The notes below the pieces were generated by a model that was not told where the DNA came from, made no database searches, and saw only the letters and a list, made by a program, of their open reading frames with translations. Source: Acetofilamentum sp. (GTDB lineage Bacteria > Bacteroidota > Bacteroidia > Bacteroidales > DTU049). From it: 6,316 bases of DNA. The stretch spans positions 1 through 6,316 of the forward strand of contig DYON01000159.1 in the NCBI GenBank assembly GCA_020720525.1. Reading direction: 5' to 3'. This document shows positions 1 through 5,235 of this stretch, in pieces; position 1 is the first letter of the stretch; each line of letters starts with the position of its first letter. The translations under genes were made by a program, and so were the position numbers.

Positions 1-51
1 GTCCCATTTTGTAATGTCTTGATAATCAGATATACACTATTTTGTAGGGAC
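1..51. other. Suspected junction: possible insertion-element end or assembly boundary
   Basis: The first 51 bases are AT-rich, have codon use unlike the following sheath sequence, and are bounded by GTCCC (1-5) and its reverse complement GGGAC (47-51). The 8-mer ATTTTGTA occurs directly repeated at 6-13 and 39-46, and TGATAATCA (20-28) is a near-palindrome. Convincing sheath sequence starts at about base 52. This fits the tip of an inserted transposable element whose terminal inverted repeat begins GTCCC, or a contig broken at such a repeat. No transposase is visible, so the element cannot be named. A divergent stretch of genuine sheath remains possible. Confidence 0.3.
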
Positions 52-495
52 TACCCAAATACCGACCTTGCCGCACTGAAAGCCAAAGGGTATATCATTG
101 CGGCAGGTTACGAGAATTATCCGTATATCTACTTTAACGGCGGCATGACCTGCACGGCAATCAGTTCCGATTTTTATTCGGCAGAACGCAATCGCGTTTG
201 GAATAAAGCGGCACGTTACGTGATAGCGGCACTCACTCCGAAAATGAACTCCAAGGTTAAAATTGATGCTGCAACGGGCTATATCGCACCTGTTACCATA
301 GCAAATTGGGAAGCCGTAACCAATGCGAATATTGCCAAATTGCTTGCTGATGACGATGTAAGTGCCGTTTCTGTTACCATTAATCCTGAACAGAACGTGT
401 TGGGCGGAAGCCCGATTGTGGTGCAAATAGCCGTAACGCCCGACGGCATAGCCGAGACAATTGTCGGCGAAATCGGGCTTGTAAATCCTTTTTAA
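1..495 (+). CDS. Contractile tail sheath protein, C-terminal part (DUF2586-like), 5' end outside window
   Basis: This is the C-terminal region of a contractile tail sheath protein, whose subunits stack around the tail tube and contract to drive it through the host envelope. The frame is open from base 1 to the TAA at 493-495 (164 visible residues), so the true start lies to the left; the first start-like codon inside is only a TTG at 19. Sheath-like features are the Asp-Leu-Ala-Ala-Leu-Lys-Ala-Lys-Gly-Tyr-Ile stretch, the Arg-Val-Trp-Asn-Lys-Ala-Ala-Arg motif, a following D-x-x-T-G-Y-I segment, the helix TIANWEAVTNANIAKLLADD, an I-N-P-E-Q-N-V-L strand and the terminal G-L-V-N-P-F. The tail tube gene follows 23 bases later, the normal sheath-tube order. 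The first 17 codons (V-P-F-C-N-V-L-I-I-R...) look unlike the rest, with two Cys and rare codons AGA, AGG, CTA and ATA, and may be foreign. The family name is from recall; the sheath role is well supported by context. Confidence 0.85.
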   Translation, partial: VPFCNVLIIRYTLFCRDYPNTDLAALKAKGYIIAAGYENYPYIYFNGGMTCTAISSDFYSAERNRVWNKAARYVIAALTPKMNSKVKIDAATGYIAPVTIANWEAVTNANIAKLLADDDVSAVSVTINPEQNVLGGSPIVVQIAVTPDGIAETIVGEIGLVNPF

Positions 496-518
496 AAACC
501 TTTTAAAAATTCAAAAAA
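496..518 (+). promoter_or_regulatory. A-rich translation initiation leader of the tail tube gene
   Basis: The 23 bases between the sheath stop and the tube start are almost purely A/T and end in a run of A directly before the ATG at 519. With the sheath stop region they form two similar CCTTTTAAAAA-type units (about 487-511). No GGAGG-like motif is present. Low-structure, A-rich leaders without Shine-Dalgarno sites are typical of highly translated Bacteroidetes genes, so this probably serves as the ribosome landing site for an abundant structural protein. Confidence 0.45.
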
Positions 519-950
519 ATGGGTTATCCGCAAGTTGTCAATAAATTTGGAAAGTTAGTCGGTTGGTCAGACGTAGAAATGGAACTCTACGGACGTAAGC
601 TCGAAGGTATATCCGCAATCTCATATTCCGACGAACGAAGCATTGATCCTGTTCACGGGGCAGGTTACATGCCGGTCGGTTATGAAGAAGGCAATTATAC
701 AGCGCAGGCAAGCATTACACTTTACAAAGATGAGGTTATTGCGTTGCAACGTTCACTTCCGCCACGAACACGCCTGCAAGACATCCCGGCGTTTCCTGTT
801 CCTGTGGTATATCATTACGGCTCCGGCATCTACAAAGATGTTTTGCAAAATGTTAAATTCAAATCAAACGGAACCGAAATCAACCAGGGCGAAGGCAAGA
901 TTGAAATTCAGTTCGACTTATTCATTACTCACATAGACTGGAACGTATAA
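519..950 (+). CDS. Phage tail tube protein
   Basis: This 143-residue protein is best read as the tail tube (core) protein, whose hexameric rings form the inner tube ensheathed by the upstream gene product and which acts as the conduit for DNA. The length fits the small single-domain tube family (Mu gpM, P2 FII, Hcp-like beta-barrel fold). Visible features are an N-terminal arm with an early Trp (residue 16), a G-R-K-L-E-G-I-S-A-I-S-Y strand (25-36), alternating beta-type segments around N-Y-T-A-Q-A-S-I-T-L-Y (59-69), a helix D-E-V-I-A-L-Q-R-S-L (71-80), a V-P-V-V-Y-H-Y strand (94-100), and a C-terminal strand ending I-D-W-N-V. The D-V-L-Q-N-V-K-F strand followed by a long hydrophilic loop and E-I-Q-F-D-L-F is characteristic. 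The gene sits directly after the sheath and two bases before the chaperone gene. Function comes from position and fold-like pattern, not a database hit. Confidence 0.85.
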   Translation: MGYPQVVNKFGKLVGWSDVEMELYGRKLEGISAISYSDERSIDPVHGAGYMPVGYEEGNYTAQASITLYKDEVIALQRSLPPRTRLQDIPAFPVPVVYHYGSGIYKDVLQNVKFKSNGTEINQGEGKIEIQFDLFITHIDWNV

Positions 951-952
951 TC

Positions 953-1276
953 ATGGACAAATCAAGTTTACCTGTTTCACAGGAAAAAATCAATCAGTGG
1001 AAAAACCAACACAACGGACGCGTATTTCAAGTAAGCGTAACCGATGATGACGACGCGGAATATCATGCGTTTTTCAAAGAACCTGATATGAAAACAATGT
1101 CAGCTGTTGCGCACGAGAGTAAAACAGACGAAGTGAAAGCATCCGAATTGCTGTTCAATGCGTGTAAATTGCATGTTGATGATGCTATTGAGCAAATCAC
1201 GACTTTGAAACTGTCCGTGATGCGCGATTTGGGAAATGTCGTTTCTTTAAAAAAAACGACATTTCAGAAGCTGTAA
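953..1276 (+). CDS. Tail assembly chaperone, gpG-like (zero-frame product, DUF6848-like)
   Basis: This 107-residue acidic protein lies between tail tube and tape measure, where myo- and siphophages encode tail assembly chaperones that bind the tape measure and recruit tube subunits; they are absent from the finished virion. Residues 23-45 (R-V-F-Q-V-S-V-T followed by five acidic residues, then Y-H-A-F-F-K-E-P-D) form the expected beta hairpin, and 46-85 read as helices with an F-N-A-C-K-L-H motif (68-74). This pattern matches small Bacteroidetes phage proteins I recall as DUF6848; I cannot verify the family. The start at 953 is two bases after the tube stop. Near the 3' end, the codons for Leu-Lys-Lys lie on TTTAAAAAAAA (1246-1256), a slippery tract from which a -1 shift enters the next frame and gives a predicted 173-residue fusion. 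Without shifting, translation ends at the TAA at 1274-1276 after Q-K-L. Confidence 0.75.
   Translation: MDKSSLPVSQEKINQWKNQHNGRVFQVSVTDDDDAEYHAFFKEPDMKTMSAVAHESKTDEVKASELLFNACKLHVDDAIEQITTLKLSVMRDLGNVVSLKKTTFQKL
1233..1265 (+). repeat. Perfect 12-bp inverted repeat enclosing the slippery site
   Basis: GAAATGTCGTTT (1233-1244) is the exact reverse complement of AAACGACATTTC (1254-1265), leaving a 9-base loop CTTTAAAAA that holds the TTTAAAA heptamer. The structure lies inside the chaperone coding sequence, 9 bases before its stop codon. It is not followed by a T-run, so a terminator role is unlikely. A third copy of the core motif, AAATGTCG at 1280-1287, can pair with the same CGACATTT. Confidence 0.75.
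1246..1256 (+). promoter_or_regulatory. Candidate -1 programmed frameshift slippery site
   Basis: In the zero frame the sequence reads T-TTA-AAA-AAA-A, containing two overlapping heptamers of the X-XXY-YYZ type: TTTAAAA (1246-1252) and AAAAAAA (1249-1255). A -1 slip leads into frame 1, which has no stop from here to 1471-1473 and encodes N-D-I-S-E-A-V-R-K before the ATG at 1282. A run of eight A could alternatively let RNA polymerase slip and give the same fusion. A -1 frameshift between two chaperone genes at this locus is well established for many tailed phages, including lambda G-GT and Mu-type tails. Confidence 0.7.
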
Positions 1277-1287
1277 GAAAAATGTCG
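1257..1287 (+). promoter_or_regulatory. Alternative downstream hairpin, candidate frameshift stimulator
   Basis: CGACATTT (1257-1264) is exactly complementary to AAATGTCG (1280-1287), giving an 8-bp stem with a 15-base loop. The stem starts 4 bases after TTTAAAA (or 1 base after AAAAAAA). The loop contains the zero-frame stop TAA (1274-1276), and the 3' arm contains the ATG at 1282. It competes with the larger 1233-1265 hairpin for the same arm. A ribosome reaching the slippery site would melt the upstream hairpin and free the arm to form this one, the right geometry for a stimulator although the spacer is slightly short. Function is inferred. Confidence 0.45.
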
Positions 1288-1473
1288 ATGTCTGATGACG
1301 ATTCCGCCGATGAAATTACAAAAGGGAACGCGCTCATCAGACATTACTTTAAAGAAAGCCCCGATGAAATGAACTCAGAAACGTGGGCAGGCAGAGTAAA
1401 CGAAGCTCTTTGGTTAAAACGTTTTGAAATGCGAAATCTGGCCGAATTGATGTCTGCTATGATAGGCAAGTAA
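1282..1473 (+). CDS. Tail assembly chaperone, T-like extension (probably made as a -1 frameshift fusion)
   Basis: This 63-codon ORF starts at an ATG 5 bases after the chaperone stop, but its frame is open back through the slippery tract, so the main product is probably a fusion carrying 72 residues from about 1255 onward (predicted total 173 aa for 953-1473). In G/GT systems the extension binds the tape measure while the shared N-terminal part binds tube subunits. Visible features are an acidic S-D-D-D-S-A-D-E linker followed by a helical C-terminus, T-W-A-G-R-V-N-E-A-L-W-L-K-R-F-E-M-R-N-L-A-E-L-M, comparable to the helical T domains of other phages. Independent initiation at 1282 (A-rich leader) or 1288 cannot be excluded and may add a short free form. 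It lies 152 bases before the tape measure gene, its expected partner. Confidence 0.65.
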   Translation: MSMSDDDSADEITKGNALIRHYFKESPDEMNSETWAGRVNEALWLKRFEMRNLAELMSAMIGK

Positions 1474-1605
1474 TTACGTTCCGTCCGATTTGTTTCCGTT
1501 CATTTTTCGAATTGTAAACAATGCAGACAAAGCGAAAACAATGATAATTGCAAAGGCAATCGGAAACTCCGTGATAAATTGTATGATAAGTTCAAGTATT
1601 TTCAT
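1474..1605 (-). CDS. Predicted 43-aa single-span membrane protein, antisense to the tail operon
   Basis: On the minus strand, an ATG at 1605-1603 opens a 43-codon frame ending in TAA at 1476-1474. It occupies nearly all of the only substantial intergenic gap. The product begins M-K-I-L-E-L-I-I-Q-F, has a strongly hydrophobic stretch at residues 14-32 (F-P-I-A-F-A-I-I-I-V-F-A-L-S-A-L-F-T-I), and ends in a hydrophilic basic tail (R-K-M-N-G-N-K...), giving one likely transmembrane helix with a positively charged C-terminal side. Its stop abuts the chaperone stop back to back (TAATTA, 1471-1476). I recognise no family. It could be a small membrane toxin, holin-like or superinfection-related protein, or a chance ORF; its length alone is not significant, but hydrophobic organisation and exact fit to the gap favour a gene. 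It is the only candidate gene transcribed against the operon. Confidence 0.45.
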   Translation of the reverse strand: MKILELIIQFITEFPIAFAIIIVFALSALFTIRKMNGNKSDGT

Positions 1606-1609
1606 AGTG

Positions 1610-1641
1610 TAAAATTACGAAAAAAATGTCAAACACGCAAA
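1610..1641 (-). promoter_or_regulatory. Tentative Bacteroidetes-type promoter for the antisense small ORF
   Basis: Read on the minus strand, TTTG (1641-1638) is followed after 20 bases by TAATTTTA (1617-1610). The known Bacteroidetes sigma consensus is TTTG, 19-21 bases, TAnnTTTG, so only the last base of the -7 box differs. Transcription would begin at or very near the ATG at 1605, implying a leaderless or nearly leaderless message. The region is T-rich on this strand and overlaps the first tape-measure codons, so a chance match is quite possible. Confidence 0.22.
1611..1625 (+). promoter_or_regulatory. A-rich translation initiation leader of the tape measure gene
   Basis: The 15 bases directly before the ATG at 1626 are AAAATTACGAAAAAA, without a Shine-Dalgarno-like purine box. 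This resembles the A-run leader before the tail tube gene and supports initiation at 1626. The tape measure gene is the one downstream gene that does not overlap its predecessor, so it needs its own ribosome entry site. Confidence 0.4.
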
Positions 1642-3656
1642 CAAATTGGATATTTAATTTGGTGGACAAAGTTACCGGTCCGATAAAGGATATTGTCAAA
1701 GGTTTTTCAAACATGGACAATACCTTTGATGCGGCAACTTTGGGCGTGAAAAAAGACATTGACGAACTCGGCAAAAAACTGAGTGGTCTGAAAACGAAAT
1801 TAGACAATACCATTTTGTTGGATGAGAAAATGAAAATACGCGCCGAAATCGAAAAAACGGAGCATTCCATCCGGAAACTGAATACCGAATTATCGAACAC
1901 CGAAAAAAAAGGTAAAGGTAAGGGCTTGTTCGGATTTCTGACCGACCCGGATAATGTTGTTAAAGTAAATGCTTTTGCGGATTCATTTCAAAGCATTGCC
2001 GATGCCCTCTCTTTCGGAGACGAAATCGGAAAGCTCGAACAGCAAGTCAATCAGTTTGTGGACGGAACACCCGCGCAAATCAAGGCAATAACAGACGAAG
2101 CGTATAAGCTCGGACAAATTTACGGCGACGATTCGATGCAAATTGTGCAAGCTGCAAACGCGATGACACAGAACTTAGGCGGCACATTTGAAGACAACCT
2201 AAAAATCATAAAAGAAGGCTATAAAAAAGGCGCAAATCTGAACGGAAATTTCATTGACCAGATGCGCGAATATCCGTCGGTAATCGGAGACATGAGCGTA
2301 TCCGCAGACCAGATGGTGGCAATCATTGCGCAGGCAAATAAGCAAGGTGTGTGGGATGACAAAGCTATAGACAGTATAAAAGAAGCAAGCATTCGACTAA
2401 GTGATTTGAACAAAGAACAAATAGACTTGCTGAACAGTATGGGAATTGCATCGGCTGATTTAATTGACCAAGTCAGTTCGGGAGATATTATAAACCCAAT
2501 AAAAACGATTTCCAAAGGGCTTGAAGAATTAGACAAATCGTCGCAAATGAAAGTGCTCAGTAAGCTGTTTGGCGGTGTGGGTGAAGATGCTAAGAACGTT
2601 ATTTTGTCATTCAAAGATTACGAAGACAGTCTGGCTTCAATGGAAGATAAAACAACGGAATGGCAAAAATCAAAAGAAAAATTTGTCGGATGGATGTCCG
2701 ACATGAAACTTGCCATATTTGATACGACAAAAGAATTTTTGCCGTTTATACAGTTCGGCGCGGCAGGTGTAGGTACAATCACGCAAATGGCGCCGGCACT
2801 TAGCGGCGTTGGCAGCTTATTTAAGGGCTTCGGCAATGGCATTGCAAGTATCGGCGGAAAACTAATGAAAACATTAGTACCCGCATTTGGGGCGGCACAA
2901 ACTGCCCAGGTCGGCTTAAATGTTGCCATGTCTGCCAATCCGATTGGACTAATCGTAATTGCAATCGCCGCAGTCGTTGCCGGAATAACGGCGTTAGTCA
3001 TTTATCTTGACGATGTAGAGGCATGGTTAAAAGATGCACCGGGTATTATAAAAATACTTGTACAGCCGATAATGAGCATTGCACGCCTTATTCGTTTGAT
3101 TTATGATAATTGGGGTGATTTAGTTAAAGCATTTGAAGACGGTTGGGATTGGATTAAAAAAATATTTTCCGATGCCGGAGATTGGCTCGACAAACACAAT
3201 CCGTTCCGCTATTTGCTCGATGGTCTCGACCGCGTATTTCCGGGTATAAAAGACAGAATAAGTAAAGTGCTGACTGCCGTGTACGACGGCTTAATAAAGC
3301 CGATACGCGATGCGCTTAAATCGGCATTCGATTGGTTATTTGTCGGTTCCGAATCCGGTCCGACTATGCCCGGTGTCAGCCCGTCCGCAGATACCGACGG
3401 TTCGGATGCAACCGATATAAGCGGGCTTGGCTTGTTTGAAGCTGAAAAGAGGTCATTGCCAAGCGATTTGGGCGGCGGAAGCTCCGATAAGAGTTATTCC
3501 GGCGGCGGTTCGGGTGCTAAAAGCCTTGTAATGAATTTATACATCACGAATAAATTTGATGCCGGTGCAAAGTTGGATTCACTTAGAAGGCAAATTAGAC
3601 AAGTTGTGGAAGATACAATTGTAGATGCCGGCAGAGATGCCGCTGTTATGTTATGA
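1626..3656 (+). CDS. Phage tail tape measure protein
   Basis: This 676-residue protein is the tape measure, which sets tail length, fills the tube lumen and is ejected ahead of DNA. Residues 40-95 form a charged, heptad-like coiled coil (V-K-K-D-I-D-E-L-G-K-K-L... to K-L-N-T-E-L). Residues 130-350 resemble the conserved core of TP901-type tape measures, with a helix scanning A-A-N-A-M-T-Q-N-L-G-G (176-186), D-Q-M-R-E-Y (211-216), an A-N-K-Q-G-V-W-D-D-K motif (237-246) and I-K-E-A-S-I-R-L-S-D (251-260). Residues 375-435 are Gly/Ala-rich and hydrophobic, and 438-460 form a clear transmembrane-type helix (N-P-I-G-L-I-V-I-A-I-A-A-V-V), as usual for proteins inserting into the host membrane. A Trp-rich amphipathic region (466-575) leads to a Ser/Gly-rich linker (about 575-630) and a C-terminal basic helix (653-665). 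At the usual ~0.15 nm per residue the tail would be about 100 nm. Its TGA overlaps the next ATG (ATGA). Confidence 0.93.
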   Translation: MSNTQTNWIFNLVDKVTGPIKDIVKGFSNMDNTFDAATLGVKKDIDELGKKLSGLKTKLDNTILLDEKMKIRAEIEKTEHSIRKLNTELSNTEKKGKGKGLFGFLTDPDNVVKVNAFADSFQSIADALSFGDEIGKLEQQVNQFVDGTPAQIKAITDEAYKLGQIYGDDSMQIVQAANAMTQNLGGTFEDNLKIIKEGYKKGANLNGNFIDQMREYPSVIGDMSVSADQMVAIIAQANKQGVWDDKAIDSIKEASIRLSDLNKEQIDLLNSMGIASADLIDQVSSGDIINPIKTISKGLEELDKSSQMKVLSKLFGGVGEDAKNVILSFKDYEDSLASMEDKTTEWQKSKEKFVGWMSDMKLAIFDTTKEFLPFIQFGAAGVGTITQMAPALSGVGSLFKGFGNGIASIGGKLMKTLVPAFGAAQTAQVGLNVAMSANPIGLIVIAIAAVVAGITALVIYLDDVEAWLKDAPGIIKILVQPIMSIARLIRLIYDNWGDLVKAFEDGWDWIKKIFSDAGDWLDKHNPFRYLLDGLDRVFPGIKDRISKVLTAVYDGLIKPIRDALKSAFDWLFVGSESGPTMPGVSPSADTDGSDATDISGLGLFEAEKRSLPSDLGGGSSDKSYSGGGSGAKSLVMNLYITNKFDAGAKLDSLRRQIRQVVEDTIVDAGRDAAVML

Positions 3657-4276
3657 GTTACATCAGCATAGACATATCATCCTTGTTTGCCGAAGCGTTT
3701 GGCATTACCGAATTTCGGCGCACACCGCGATTCCCGCAGGCGGCATCCGCACGCGAAGCCGAGCGCGGACAAATTTTGTTTCCGCAGGCAAATGCAAGTC
3801 AAATGCCGGCTGAAGTGTATTCCTATATCGGAACGCCTGTTATGTTTCCGTTTACGTTTTTAGGCGGAAATTACAGACGGCTCAATCGCGGCATTGTGGA
3901 AACCGTATCGCTTGCCGACTGGGATTTGCCTTACAGCACACTGGTAGATTTTCGCCGAACCAAAAATATAAGCATAACGCCCATAAACGGCGGAAACGGC
4001 AGCGTAAAAGAGTTTTACGGTTTTGATGATTGGCAAATATCAATCAAAGGCATTATCATCCCCGACAAAACCGATGTAGAAACCCAACTGCAACGCCTCT
4101 TACAATTTGAGAATCTTGTCGACAGTATTAACGTAGTCGGTGATTATTTCAAAATGCTCGGCATCTATCAGTTAGACATAACCGATATTGAATTGCCGCA
4201 AATAAAAGGAAAGCCGTATGTGCGCCCCTTTGCCTTGACCTGTATCAGTAACGAACCCTTAGAATTGGTGTTATGA
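3653..4276 (+). CDS. Tail/baseplate hub-associated protein in the Mu gpN position (DUF6046-like)
   Basis: This 207-residue protein follows the tape measure and precedes the gpD-like hub, the place held by Mu gpN or P2 gpU/X-type proteins that link tube end, tape measure and hub. It resembles Bacteroidetes phage proteins I recall as DUF6046; that name is unchecked. The N-terminus (S-I-D-I-S-S-L-F-A-E-A-F-G) is followed by a polar Arg/Gln-rich stretch to about residue 52, then a beta-rich region with P-V-M-F-P-F-T-F (62-69). The second half has W-Q-I-S-I-K-G-I-I-I-P-D-K (127-139), an amphipathic helix T-Q-L-Q-R-L-L-Q-F-E (144-153), G-I-Y-Q-L-D-I-T-D-I (170-179) and R-P-F-A-L-T-C-I-S-N (191-200), reminiscent of LysM-type hub adaptors that report on a measured edge of the hub. 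Start 3653 overlaps the tape measure stop by 4 bases. A structural role is likely; the exact position in the baseplate is inferred. Confidence 0.7.
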   Translation: MSYISIDISSLFAEAFGITEFRRTPRFPQAASAREAERGQILFPQANASQMPAEVYSYIGTPVMFPFTFLGGNYRRLNRGIVETVSLADWDLPYSTLVDFRRTKNISITPINGGNGSVKEFYGFDDWQISIKGIIIPDKTDVETQLQRLLQFENLVDSINVVGDYFKMLGIYQLDITDIELPQIKGKPYVRPFALTCISNEPLELVL

Positions 4277-5235
4277 ATGTAATGTCCGCAAATATATGGT
4301 TACCGAAAAACCGCCGTCGAGACGAAATTTTTGTCGAGCGAGTAAGCTCGGTTATGATTGAAAGTTCATGGGAAAACTTGACCGATACGGCTGAGATTGT
4401 TATTCCGCGAAAAACGTATTTCTCTTATGATTCCTTGCATGAGAAATTGAAACGCGGCGATGCCGTAACTATCGCACTCGGTTACAACGGCGAGCTGTTC
4501 AAAGTATTTGAAGGCGTGATTGCCAAAGTTGTTACCGATGCTCCTGTGCGCATACTTTGTGAAGATTACATGTATGCACTGAAACAAATTCGCGTCAATA
4601 AAAGCTGGAAATTTGCCTCGCTTAAAGATATTATCACGGACATATTGCCATCCGATTACAACACCGATATTGCCGACATTACACTCGGCGCGGTTAAAAT
4701 AGAACAAAGCACCGTTGCCGGAACGCTTGAATATTTGCAATCGGAATTTTCGATATACAGTTATTTTAAAGGTAAAACCTTAGTGTCCGGCAAGATTTAT
4801 ACCGATAATACCGAAGTCGTAAATTACGATTTTGAGAAAAACATTGTGTCGCAGGGCCTTATGTATAAGTATGCCGATGATTTGCGCATCAAAGTAACCG
4901 CAGAAAGTTTTAATGCCGACGGTAAGACTACAAAAGTGAGTGTCGGCGATGGTGACGGTGTGGAAAGTAAATTGATATACCGAAACGTGAAATCCGAATC
5001 TGAACTAAAAAAACGTGCACAGGACGATTTGGAACGCATGAAAACAGACGGCTACGAAGGCACGCTTGTAACTTTCGGACAGCCCTTTGTCGCACATGGA
5101 TATACGGCAAATTTAACGAGCCGCGACTATCCGGAACGTAACGGCAAATACTATGTGGATGCCGTTACGACAGAATTTGATTCAAGTCCGGCATTCCGCC
5201 GAACCGTAACCATAGGTAAAAAAGCAAGCGCATGA
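4273..5235 (+). CDS. Baseplate hub protein, gpD / Mu gp44 / T4 gp27-like
   Basis: This 320-residue protein is the trimeric baseplate hub that joins the six-fold tail tube to the three-fold spike, related to P2 gpD, Mu gp44, T4 gp27 and the N-terminal part of VgrG. Visible pattern: an N-terminal beta domain with D-T-A-E-I-V-I-P-R (38-46) and R-G-D-A-V-T-I-A-L-G-Y-N-G-E (61-74), followed by F-E-G-V-I-A-K-V (79-86), the usual hub barrel; then a helical middle with K-D-I-I-T-D-I-L (118-125) and T-L-E-Y-L-Q-S-E-F (151-159), and a Y-F-K-G-K-T-L-V-S-G-K-I-Y strand pair. The C-terminal domain has S-E-S-E-L-K-K-R-A-Q-D-D-L (241-253), the hub family's helix before the last barrel, then G-Q-P-F-V-A-H-G-Y and G-K-Y-Y-V-D-A-V (291-298). 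Start 4273 overlaps the previous stop (ATGA); ATG 4282 is an alternative. The next gene encodes its spike partner. Confidence 0.85.
   Translation: MNVMSANIWLPKNRRRDEIFVERVSSVMIESSWENLTDTAEIVIPRKTYFSYDSLHEKLKRGDAVTIALGYNGELFKVFEGVIAKVVTDAPVRILCEDYMYALKQIRVNKSWKFASLKDIITDILPSDYNTDIADITLGAVKIEQSTVAGTLEYLQSEFSIYSYFKGKTLVSGKIYTDNTEVVNYDFEKNIVSQGLMYKYADDLRIKVTAESFNADGKTTKVSVGDGDGVESKLIYRNVKSESELKKRAQDDLERMKTDGYEGTLVTFGQPFVAHGYTANLTSRDYPERNGKYYVDAVTTEFDSSPAFRRTVTIGKKASA

Noticed and set aside
37..426. Minus-strand 129-codon ORF inside the sheath gene
   Set aside because: It lies entirely antisense to a clear sheath coding region; its Cys/Arg-rich product has no recognisable domain and looks like a complementary-strand shadow.
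643..936. Plus-strand 97-codon ORF overlapping the tail tube gene in another frame
   Set aside because: The tube frame shows phage structural patterns along this span, while this product is low-quality Arg/Cys-rich sequence without a domain or leader.
1233..1265. 12-bp inverted repeat as a rho-independent terminator
   Set aside because: The stem is AT-rich, neither strand has a T-run right after it, and it lies inside coding sequence upstream of genes that must be co-transcribed; a translational role is more likely.
1474..1682. Open frame continuing after the chaperone TAA at 1471-1473 (possible stop readthrough)
   Set aside because: There is no ATG, and the Cys/Lys-rich translation is the in-register complement of the minus-strand small ORF; TAA readthrough has no support here.
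2219..3001. Two minus-strand ORFs (131 and 127 codons) inside the tape measure gene
   Set aside because: Both are antisense to the conserved tape-measure core and membrane helix; their Ser/Ile- and Ala/Pro-rich products reflect the codon composition of the real strand.
3625..3813. 62-codon plus-strand ORF at the tape measure/next gene boundary
   Set aside because: It overlaps both neighbours out of frame, and the ATGA junction at 3653 explains the boundary fully.
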